Of a stretch of 38,987 bases of DNA, positions 32,523 to 38,987 are shown one piece after another. Under the pieces are notes generated by a model. The model worked only from the letters and a program-made list of their open reading frames with translations. It did not search any database and was not told the DNA's origin. How positions within the stretch are numbered: the stretch's first letter is position 1; each line of letters begins with the position of its first letter. A program made the translations under genes and the position numbers. The DNA is from Planctomycetota bacterium. Lineage in GTDB: Bacteria > Planctomycetota > Phycisphaerae > SM23-33. Location: assembly GCA_022705325.1 (NCBI GenBank), contig JAKJER010000054.1, positions 1 to 38,987 on the forward strand, in the 5' to 3' direction.

Positions 32523-33704
32523 GTGAAGGCAGTACGCTTCGTGAGCTTGGTTGTCGTAGCGACCGCGCTGGCGGCGGCAAATGCCGTCGCGGGGCCGCTC
32601 AAAGTCTACATCATGACCGGCCAGTCCAACATGCAGGGCAAGGCCCGCCCCGAAACCCTGCCGGCCATGGCCAAGGACCCCCAGACCAAGGCCCTGTATG
32701 ACAGGATGGTGGACGCGGATGGAAAGCCGCGCGTGTACAAGGACGTTCAGGTGGCCGCGTTGAGTTCGAGCAGGGGTCAGGAGACGACCAGGAACGGGCC
32801 GCTGACCGTCGGGTTCGGCGGCAGCGCGGGAGAAGAGGAGACGGCGTTCGGGCCGGAGCTTGCATTCGGCGTCACCCTGTACGAACACCTGAAAGAGCCG
32901 ATCCTGATCATCAAGGCCTCCTGGGGCGGCAAAGACCTCCACACCGACTTCCGCCCGCCCAGCGCCGGGCCGTACTACCCGGACCCCAGCAAGGTGCAGG
33001 ACCGCAAGGGCAACAAGGGAATCATACCAGCCGCAAAGCTGATCGCGGACAAGGCAGAGAAGCAGCACAAGTACTACCAGAAGGTGATGCAGCACGTCAA
33101 AACCGTGCTCGCCGACCCGGGCAAGTACCATCCGGCCTACGACAAGGCGGCCGGGTACGAGATCGCGGGCTTCGTCTGGTTCCAGGGCTGGAACGACATG
33201 ATCGGGCCCTATCCCGAGGTGGAAAAAGGGGTAAAAGACTACTCCGAGTACAGCCGGCTGCTGGCACTTTTCATCCGCGACGTTCGCAAGGACCTGGGCG
33301 CCCCCAAGATGCCCTTTGTGATCGGCGTGCTGGGCGTCGGCGGGGTAACGGACGGGCCGTTCCAGAACGCCCAGGCCGCGCCCGCGGACATGCCGGAGTT
33401 CAAGGGCAACGTCGCTGCCGTGCGGACGGGTGAGTATTGGGATCGGACGCTGGGCGAGCTGGACCGGCGGATGGCTGAGAAGGTCGTGAAGCCGGTCGGC
33501 CGCGAGGCGCGCAAACTGGACAAAGACGCGGCGCGACAGCTTAAGGAAAAGCTGATCAAGGAGAACTTCACCGCCGAGGAGTTGAAGCGTTTGGAAACCG
33601 AAAGGTCCAATGCCGGCTTTCATTACCTCGGCTCGGCAAAGATCTACAGCCGGATCGGCGAGGCGTTTGCTCAGGCCCTTCTTAAGCTGAAGAAGACGGA
33701 CTGA
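32523..33704 (+). CDS. SGNH hydrolase, sialate O-acetylesterase/CE6-like
   Basis: 393 residues from a GTG at 32523 with AAGGAG seven bases upstream; the frame in front of it has no signal sequence. The signal peptide (FVSLVVVATALAAANAVAG) ends near residue 24. Block I is MTGQSNMQG with nucleophile S35, the third block is VWFQGWND, and the C-terminal catalytic histidine is H367 in FHYLGSAK. This is the SASA/SGNH set of carbohydrate acetylesterases, which remove O-acetyl groups from glycans in the periplasm or outside. An Asp before the His (the DxxH pair) is not seen; the position reads Ala. It is controlled from promoter 2 and lies beside the GH10-bearing strand in a polysaccharide-utilisation-like context. 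Confidence 0.85.
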   Translation: MKAVRFVSLVVVATALAAANAVAGPLKVYIMTGQSNMQGKARPETLPAMAKDPQTKALYDRMVDADGKPRVYKDVQVAALSSSRGQETTRNGPLTVGFGGSAGEEETAFGPELAFGVTLYEHLKEPILIIKASWGGKDLHTDFRPPSAGPYYPDPSKVQDRKGNKGIIPAAKLIADKAEKQHKYYQKVMQHVKTVLADPGKYHPAYDKAAGYEIAGFVWFQGWNDMIGPYPEVEKGVKDYSEYSRLLALFIRDVRKDLGAPKMPFVIGVLGVGGVTDGPFQNAQAAPADMPEFKGNVAAVRTGEYWDRTLGELDRRMAEKVVKPVGREARKLDKDAARQLKEKLIKENFTAEELKRLETERSNAGFHYLGSAKIYSRIGEAFAQALLKLKKTD

Positions 33705-33823
33705 CTTGTTGGGGCTGCCGGGACGGGTCGAGAGGACCGGCCGGCCCGCCCGACGAAAGGCGACTTACGGGCGCGGCCTGCCTTCGGCCGGCCGGGGCAT
33801 CAGGAACCTCGGCCATCGCAGGA

Positions 33824-33841
33824 CGACCCGCAAGGGGGTCG
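33824..33841. terminator. Possible bidirectional hairpin between convergent genes
   Basis: CGACCC pairs with GGGTCG around a 6-base loop, in the 219-bp gap between the esterase and exbD2 ends. Weak: short stem and only a GTCTT tail. Confidence 0.3.
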
Positions 33842-33923
33842 GGTCTTCGGCCGCACGCGGCCTGGGGCCTTTGGGCCGGTCCTGGAGGTTTCAGCCGCCG
33901 GGGGGGGCACCGGCCGCGGGCTG

Positions 33924-35018
33924 TCAGTCGATCGGCTCGCTGGGCAGCGGGGGGCGCGGCGGCGGGCCGGCCGGTTGGGGACCCGCCGGCTGGGGCTTGA
34001 CCGGCGGGGGCTTGGGCTTGTCCGTGCACATCAGGTTGCCCCCCAGGTAAGCGTACCACTCGTCCTTCATGGTCGTCGGCTCCCAGCCGGCCGGCAGGTC
34101 CATCTCGTCGGCGATCCGCCGGGCCTCGAGGTACGCGTCGAAGCTGTCGCTCCAGACGATGAACCGCGCGTAGCGGTTCTTCAGGGTCGCCACTCGCAGG
34201 GCCCTGCGGTAGGCCGACTGGGGGTGCGCGATCTGCTCGGCTGTCTCGCCCGCGTTGGGCAGCCGCTCGAACACGGCGTACGGGCGGTAATTGATGATCC
34301 GGATCCGCAGGCGAAAGGTCGTGTCCTGGACCGGCGGGGGCTTGTCGAAGAACGCCGTCAGTTTCTCGCCGTCCACCTCGGTGGGCTTGTTGCGGTTCTG
34401 GCGCTGGAAGTAGGCCGTTCGCTTCATCGCCCGGTCCAGCAGGTTGTCCTGGTCCACCCAGTAAACCTTGCCTTCGCGACAAAGAAAGACCATCTCCGTG
34501 GCCCCCTTGGGGGGCTGCCGCGGGTTGGGCAGCTTGACGATCTTGGTGGGCGGGGCCGCCCGCGCGGGCGTCTTGTCGAGCTGGCCCTTGAGCTTCTCCC
34601 GCTCGGCCACCAAGCCTGCCAGGCGCTTCTCCAACTCCTGGGCCTTGCGGCGGGCCTCGTCCAGGAGCTTGCGGGCCTGCTCCAGGTCCACCGACGCCAC
34701 CTTCACCGCCTCCGCGGGCGAACCCTTCAGCCGCTCCAGCTCCTCCCGGTCAGCCCCGCTGCGCTGCTGGGCCTGGTCCCACCGGGCTGTCAACTCGGCG
34801 ACCGTCCGCCACTGCGCCTCCGCGTCTTCCACCGTCCGCCGGACGTCCTCGTCCCGAAGCCCGAACGCCAGCGGGTCGATCGAACGGATCCGCTCCACCG
34901 CTTCGCCCAGCCCGAGCTGCACCAGCATGAGCACCAGGACGAGAAAGCCCACCACGTTGGTCAGCGTGTCCATCATGGAGTCGAAGTTCATCTCGCTGTT
35001 GTGGCGGCGCCGGGCCAT
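33924..35018 (-). CDS. ExbD-like protein 2 with long coiled coil
   Basis: 364 residues; starts four bases after the stop of the preceding gene. A single membrane segment (FLVLVLMLVQLGLG) follows a cytoplasmic N-terminus with the ExbD-like MNFDSMMDTLTN motif. About residues 60-155 are coiled coil (DAEAQWRTVAELTARWDQAQ through LEKRLAGLVAEREKLK). The periplasmic end has a globular part (EMVFLCREGKVYWVDQDNLLDRA, then FRLRIRIINYRPYAVFERLP, FIVWSDSFDAYLEARRIADEM) and a Pro-rich tail. Unlike TonB-system ExbD (about 140 residues), the middle and C-terminal parts are far larger. It is the last gene of an exbB-exbD-exbD operon. Probably a proton-motive-force transducer whose load is unknown. Confidence 0.8.
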   Translation of the reverse strand: MARRRHNSEMNFDSMMDTLTNVVGFLVLVLMLVQLGLGEAVERIRSIDPLAFGLRDEDVRRTVEDAEAQWRTVAELTARWDQAQQRSGADREELERLKGSPAEAVKVASVDLEQARKLLDEARRKAQELEKRLAGLVAEREKLKGQLDKTPARAAPPTKIVKLPNPRQPPKGATEMVFLCREGKVYWVDQDNLLDRAMKRTAYFQRQNRNKPTEVDGEKLTAFFDKPPPVQDTTFRLRIRIINYRPYAVFERLPNAGETAEQIAHPQSAYRRALRVATLKNRYARFIVWSDSFDAYLEARRIADEMDLPAGWEPTTMKDEWYAYLGGNLMCTDKPKPPPVKPQPAGPQPAGPPPRPPLPSEPID

Positions 35019-35022
35019 GTCG

Positions 35023-35832
35023 TTATTTCTTGTCCTTCTTGAACAGGCTCAGGTCCAGCTTGCCCTCGCGGTGGATCGGCAGCTTGCCGTGGCGGGCGTA
35101 ATGGCTGCGGGCCAGCCGGGCCGCCAACTGGTACGTGTACACCGCGTCGCTGCGGACCAGGAAGATCACCGCGCGGTCCGGCTGCCTGGCGATCCGGTCC
35201 AGCAGGGCCACCAGCCGGGCGTCCTTGTCCATCTCGTCGCGCTTCACCACGGCCGGCTCGCCCTCGTGGATCACCAGGTGGGAGGCGGCGCATTCGATGA
35301 AGCACCCCTGGATGTCGGTCCCCGTGCCCCCCGGGTGCACCTGCACCACGCCCTCCTGCACGTCCTTGCGCCGGGCCAGCTCAGCCTTCAGCGACTCGAT
35401 CTCCTTCTGGAGCTTCTCCTGCTCCGCCTGGCGGGCTGCCGCCTGCTTCTGGAGCTCTTGCGCCTGTGCCAGCAGTATCTCCCGTTGGTCGCGTCGGGTC
35501 TTGGCCTCGGCCAAGGCCTTGGCGGCTGCTTCGCTGCGGGCCTGGAACTCGCGGCGCAGTTTCTCCAACTCCGCCGCCAGCGCCGTCGCCTCGTCCAGGC
35601 GGGCCTCCAGCGTCTGGATCTCCTCCGTCGCCTTCCGGGTCCGCTCCTGGGCGGCGCGGTACTTGTCGAGCCGCTTCTGGGCCTGCTCGTCGTTCTGGTC
35701 CTTCTGGTCGACGGCGACCTGGCTCAGCGTCATCGCGGCGATCATCAGCGTCAGCACGCCGATGGTGCAGGCCAGGATGCTCAGGAACGGAAAGAGCGAG
35801 ATCCCCGGGCTGTCGTCGCGCCGCTTAGCCAC
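35023..35832 (-). CDS. ExbD-like protein 1 with coiled coil
   Basis: 269 residues from a GTG at 35832 that overlaps the last eight bases of exbB, typical of translational coupling. The N-terminal SLFPFLSILACTIGVLTLMIAAMTLSQ is the single membrane segment in the place of the ExbD helix. There is no Asp in the centre of the helix, where ExbD/TolR carry the proton-binding residue. A 110-residue coiled coil follows (about 45-155), then a periplasmic domain with IQGCFIECAASHLVIHEG and AVIFLVRSDAVYTYQLAARLA. Paired with a second ExbD-like protein, so the complex could have two different rotor/stator chains. Confidence 0.8.
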   Translation of the reverse strand: MAKRRDDSPGISLFPFLSILACTIGVLTLMIAAMTLSQVAVDQKDQNDEQAQKRLDKYRAAQERTRKATEEIQTLEARLDEATALAAELEKLRREFQARSEAAAKALAEAKTRRDQREILLAQAQELQKQAAARQAEQEKLQKEIESLKAELARRKDVQEGVVQVHPGGTGTDIQGCFIECAASHLVIHEGEPAVVKRDEMDKDARLVALLDRIARQPDRAVIFLVRSDAVYTYQLAARLARSHYARHGKLPIHREGKLDLSLFKKDKK

Positions 35833-37462
35833 CGCCGTCCCCCCGGCGTCCGAAGGGCCACCAACCCTTTCGCGGGGGGGCCTGGATCACCACCTGCTTG
35901 CCGCCCAGTTCGCCCAGCGTCGTGTTCAGTGACCGCAGCGCCTCGTCCAGGGCTGCGAAGTGCTCCCGCACGTTCTCGGCCGCCTGGCGCATCGTCGAGG
36001 CCGCCTCCGCGTGGGCGCTCTGCGAGCGCTGGTCGGCCTGCACCAGGCCCTCCCACGAGCGATGGATCGCCTGTCCCATCTGCTGCTCCAGCAGTTCCTG
36101 GTGGCTGCGGGCCCGCTGCTCCATTCCCCGCAACTGCTGGTCCACCACCTCGCTGGCCAGCTTGAGCTGCTCCATCTGCTCGTGCTGGAGGCTGGTCACC
36201 TTCTGGCTGATCGAGTCGATCTCTTTCAGGTTGGCCAACTGGCGGTCCACCACCTCCCCCGCGGCCGCCGCCAACTGCGAGACGCTCTGCTCGTGCTGAT
36301 ATCGCATGTGCTCGTGCATCGCGTTCCACCCGTCGGCCACCTGGCGCGTCACCGTCGAGCCGATCGCCTCCAGCTTGTCCGTCCAGGCCTGCAGTTCCGC
36401 GTGGTGCACGCCCATCGCCGCCGCGATCGCCGCGCGGATCAGCTCCTTGTCGTTGGGCAGGCCGGGCCCGCCCGAGTCCCGCAGCCGCTTGAGCAGGTTC
36501 TCGTTGCAGTACTCGTCCACCCAGTTCAGCAGGTCCTCCTCGTTCTTCTGGAGCGAACTGGCCGGGATCATCAGCAGCAGGCTCATGATCAGCGCGATGA
36601 ACGTGGTGTCGAACGCGACGGCCAGGCCGCTGGTCGTCTGGCCCAGCGACTGCTTCAGGGCGGCCACGTCCTGGGCCTTGTCCAGATTGCCCGCGAAGCC
36701 GCCCACCGCCACGCCCAGCCCCTGCACGGTGCCGATGAAACCCAGGATGGGAATGGCCCAGATAAAGACCTTCAGCAGCGTGTAGGAGGACTGGACGGCG
36801 TTGGAGTCGATCTCCGACTGCGACGAGAGGATCGTCGCCACCTCGGTGGGGCTGTTGCGAACGCGATAGTGTTCCAGCCCCCGCAGGACGCGGGTGATCA
36901 GGAAGCTGTCTCGCGGGCGGGTGGGCAGTTCCCGCACGTGGCGGTCGAACTGGTGCACGTTCTCGGGCGTGATCTCCTCGCCCAGCCGCGACGAGAGGAG
37001 GTCGAACAGCATGGACTCCTTCTGGGCCGAGAGCTTGCGATACTTGAGCACCAGGATCGCCGCCGACCACATCATCAGGAAGACCTCGAGCGGGGGCACC
37101 CATCCCCGCCCGTAGAACAGGTCGCCCAGCGGCGTCCGCTTGATCGGCGCCAGCAGCAGGTAGAAGAGCACCGTCGCGCCCAGCCCGATCGCCCCCGACA
37201 GCAGCGTGTTGACGTTGGTGCCGTCCGAAGCGCCGGCCTCGCTGGCGGTCCGCGCGGGCTGCGCCTGCGGGGCCGGCTGGGCGGCTGCGCGGGCCAGGGC
37301 GGACGTCTCGGCGGTTGCGGCGCTGCCGGCCGCCGCGGCGGCTGGAGCGTCCGGCACGCGAATCTGCTTTCGACAGTAGGGGCAGTGGGCCTTTCGCCCG
37401 GCGTCTTCCTCGCGGATTCTCAGACTCTTGCCACAGTGCACGCAGTCGAAGCGAAAGTACAT
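35825..37462 (-). CDS. ExbB/TolQ/MotA-like channel protein with N-terminal zinc ribbon
   Basis: 545 residues from the ATG at 37462 with GGAG eight bases upstream; a GTG at 37483 is the other option. Residues 1-35 are a CxxC...CxxC zinc ribbon (C7, C10, C27, C30; MJ0042/zinc-ribbon-like), then an Ala/Pro linker and four membrane segments (about 85-105, 115-140, 225-250, 275-300). IWAIPILGFIGTVQGLGVAV and LAVAFDTTFIALIMSLLLM are the conserved ExbB/TolQ helices. The C-terminal 200 residues are a cytoplasmic coiled coil (QKVTSLQHEQMEQLK and similar). Ion flow through the ExbB/D stator drives work at the outer membrane. No tonB gene follows. The zinc ribbon and long coiled coil are unusual for TonB-type ExbB. 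Confidence 0.87.
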   Translation of the reverse strand: MYFRFDCVHCGKSLRIREEDAGRKAHCPYCRKQIRVPDAPAAAAAGSAATAETSALARAAAQPAPQAQPARTASEAGASDGTNVNTLLSGAIGLGATVLFYLLLAPIKRTPLGDLFYGRGWVPPLEVFLMMWSAAILVLKYRKLSAQKESMLFDLLSSRLGEEITPENVHQFDRHVRELPTRPRDSFLITRVLRGLEHYRVRNSPTEVATILSSQSEIDSNAVQSSYTLLKVFIWAIPILGFIGTVQGLGVAVGGFAGNLDKAQDVAALKQSLGQTTSGLAVAFDTTFIALIMSLLLMIPASSLQKNEEDLLNWVDEYCNENLLKRLRDSGGPGLPNDKELIRAAIAAAMGVHHAELQAWTDKLEAIGSTVTRQVADGWNAMHEHMRYQHEQSVSQLAAAAGEVVDRQLANLKEIDSISQKVTSLQHEQMEQLKLASEVVDQQLRGMEQRARSHQELLEQQMGQAIHRSWEGLVQADQRSQSAHAEAASTMRQAAENVREHFAALDEALRSLNTTLGELGGKQVVIQAPPRKGWWPFGRRGDGGG

Positions 37463-37488
37463 GCGGGTTCTCCAGTCTGTCACCCATC

Positions 37489-37517
37489 AGAATACCGCCT
37501 CCGCGCGGATCAGCCAA
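37489..37517 (-). promoter_or_regulatory. Predicted promoter of the exbB-exbD-exbD operon
   Basis: Minus strand TTGGCT (37517-37512), 17-bp spacer, TATTCT (37494-37489). Both boxes match 4 of 6, about 30 bases before the ATG at 37462. Confidence 0.4.
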
Positions 37518-37610
37518 CCGCTTTTGGAGAACGCACGTCGCCGAACGGCAAGCCCTCGATCGCGCCTTGGGCCGATGCGGGCGTGCCATCTGGGGGCGTC
37601 CAGCAGACGC

Positions 37611-38927
37611 TTACCGCGGCGTGAGCTTCACCTGTTGGGCATTCTGCCCGGGCTTGTCCAGTGTCACTGTTGCGTGGAGGTGTCCGGCGATAACCTCGTA
37701 GCGCCCGAGGAAGCCGCGGATCGTGATCCGCCCTTGCGGGTCGCTCTTGAGACGCTGCGGGGCGGTCCACCACTCGCGGCGGATGAGGTCGTGAAGCCGC
37801 GTGTAGATCGGCTTGGGCGACATGTCCTTGCGGAGCAGCCCGGCGGGGGCGCCCTGCCAGGCCCGCAGGTCGCTGAAGTCCCACCAGGTGATGGCCTGGA
37901 CGGCCGGGTGCGAGAACAGCACGCGATAGAACTCGGCGCCCTGCTCGGCTTGCCTGGCCTCCCCTTCAGGGGTGGTCTGCCAGCCCGCCAGGCGCCGCTG
38001 CCCGGGCGGCGGGTCCTTCGGGCGCGGGCCCGAGACGATCGTCACCTCCGTGAAGTGCAGCGGCCTGCCGAACTTCGCGAACCGCTCGCAGACGTCCCAT
38101 GCGTGCTTGGCGCCCCAGTAGTGTCCGTGCATGTGCGACTGGAGCCCGATGGCGTCGATAGCGACGCCCGCGTCCAGGCACTGGCGGATGAGCTTCTCGT
38201 AGGGCGGGTCCAGGCGGAAGTCGTTCAGCACCAGCGTGGCGCCGCCGTTGGCGCGGCGGGCGACGTCGAAGCACCTGGCGATGAGGCCTTCGCGACCCAG
38301 GCGGAGGCAGAGGGCGGCGACGGGGTTTCGCCCGCCCTGGTAGTCGGGCATGACGATCGCTTCGTTCAGGACGTCCCAGGTGTCGATCCGCCCGCGAAAC
38401 TCCTCGACCTCGCGCCGGATGCGGTCGAACTGGGCCCGCTCGACCTGGGCGGCGTCGAGGTCTCCCAGCCAGGCGGGCGTGGTCTGGTGCCAGCACAACG
38501 GATGCCCCTTCGTGCGGATGCCCTGCTCGCGGCACCAGGCGGCGGCTTGGCCGACGTACTCGGCAAGGGTCTGCCCGCGCTGGCGCTCGTAGCTGGCCCA
38601 GTAGAAACCCAGCGTGGCGAAATTGAGCAGGTCGGCGAAGCGGCTGCGGTAGGCCCGCTCCAGTTCGTCCGTCCCGCATTTGCCGAACGCGTAGAGGTTG
38701 CAGCCGAAGAGGAACTTGTGGGCCTTCATCTCGACGAGAACGTCGGCGTTGGCGAGGGGCCGGCCGGCGGCATCGAGGACGGTCACCACCAGCTCGCCGG
38801 TGCGGTGCTCGCGGATGCGGCGGTCGATCTGCTCGTCGCTCAGATGGTCAGGCGCAGCCGCCCCAAGGGACGCGGTCGCCAGCAGGAGCATCGCCAGGCC
38901 CGCAAGGGGGTGCTTGTTGCTTGCCAT
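37611..38927 (-). CDS. GH10 endo-beta-1,4-xylanase
   Basis: 438 residues; ATG at 38927 with AGGAA upstream and a signal peptide (GLAMLLLATASLGAAA). Residues 43-70 form a short beta domain (TGELVVTVLDAAGRPLANADV). The GH10 barrel carries GHPLCWH (141-147), the acid/base E189 in WDVLNEA, LNDF (234-237), IGLQSHMH (260-267) and the nucleophile E294 in LHFTEVTI, so it should be active. It cuts internal beta-1,4 bonds of xylan with retention. The C-terminal 60 residues (QGRITIRGFLGRYEVIAG) form a small beta-sheet add-on seen in related planctomycete enzymes. The preceding gene, entering from the right edge, ends 12 bases before this start, so both share an mRNA. Confidence 0.93.
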   Translation of the reverse strand: MASNKHPLAGLAMLLLATASLGAAAPDHLSDEQIDRRIREHRTGELVVTVLDAAGRPLANADVLVEMKAHKFLFGCNLYAFGKCGTDELERAYRSRFADLLNFATLGFYWASYERQRGQTLAEYVGQAAAWCREQGIRTKGHPLCWHQTTPAWLGDLDAAQVERAQFDRIRREVEEFRGRIDTWDVLNEAIVMPDYQGGRNPVAALCLRLGREGLIARCFDVARRANGGATLVLNDFRLDPPYEKLIRQCLDAGVAIDAIGLQSHMHGHYWGAKHAWDVCERFAKFGRPLHFTEVTIVSGPRPKDPPPGQRRLAGWQTTPEGEARQAEQGAEFYRVLFSHPAVQAITWWDFSDLRAWQGAPAGLLRKDMSPKPIYTRLHDLIRREWWTAPQRLKSDPQGRITIRGFLGRYEVIAGHLHATVTLDKPGQNAQQVKLTPR

Positions 38928-38939
38928 GGGTTCCTCGAC

Positions 38940-38987
38940 TCAACTCCAGGGTTCGATGATGGCCTTGATCACGCCGTCGCGGTAGTG
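38940..38987 (-). CDS. C-terminal end of an unidentified gene (partial)
   Basis: The last 15 codons plus TGA of a minus-strand frame that enters from the right edge (HYRDGVIKAIIEPWS). The stop is 12 bases before the GH10 start, so it is the upstream operon partner. The ending is weakly like those of zinc-type dehydrogenases, but 15 residues are too few to name it. Confidence 0.6.
   Translation of the reverse strand, partial: HYRDGVIKAIIEPWS

Noticed and set aside
34468..37624. Plus-strand frames opposite the exbB/exbD genes
   Set aside because: Shadow frames of coiled-coil genes; Arg/Leu/Ser-rich products without motifs.

Overview
The window is GC-rich, densely coding DNA that looks like a chromosome segment of a planctomycete, probably of the Phycisphaerae type. 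The pointers are two giant secreted proteins with a LEPR-XLL-like N-terminal motif, an ECF sigma factor followed by a membrane anti-sigma-like protein, a XylR-type regulator (sugar-binding domain plus AraC helix-turn-helix), a DUF6288-like PDZ/HEAT protein, a zinc-ribbon ExbB, and polysaccharide-active secreted enzymes. No rRNA, tRNA, CRISPR array, phage or plasmid gene was seen. The taxonomic placement is inference from gene content.

Layout. 1-6214 (-) is one uninterrupted frame of at least 2,071 codons that runs off the left edge: a secreted beta-helix/CARDB/DUF7619-like surface protein. 7175-16387 (-) is a second giant (3,070 aa) that ends in a metzincin protease domain. A long frame on the opposite strand of this gene is a shadow. 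16864-19548 holds two divergent methyltransferases and a family 2 glycosyltransferase, with a heptad-repeat intergenic element between the convergent pair. 19679-20932 (-) is aspartate kinase with its own promoter and terminator. 21313-23996 (-) is a three-gene catabolic operon (SDR dehydrogenase, DeoC-like aldolase, zinc alcohol dehydrogenase) bracketed by two copies of a ~168-bp palindromic element. 24430-26945 (+) is an ECF sigma factor and its anti-sigma-like partner. 26952-27853 (-) encodes two small lipoproteins. 28196-33704 (+) is a regulator followed by a DUF6288-like protein and an SGNH/sialate-O-acetylesterase-like enzyme. 33924-37462 (-) is an exbB-exbD-exbD operon with long coiled coils. 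37611-38927 (-) is a GH10 xylanase, preceded by the last 15 codons of another gene that enters from the right edge.

How it fits together. The clearest new signal is regulatory. The DUF6288-like gene and the esterase leader carry matching promoters: two TTCCC direct repeats 21 bp apart, then exactly 20 bp, then a perfect TATAAT. This is the geometry expected for an AraC-type activator touching the -35 box, and the XylR-like regulator lies immediately upstream. With the nearby GH10 xylanase it suggests a small carbohydrate-responsive regulon. The palindromic pair around the deoC operon is the second structure worth pursuing.
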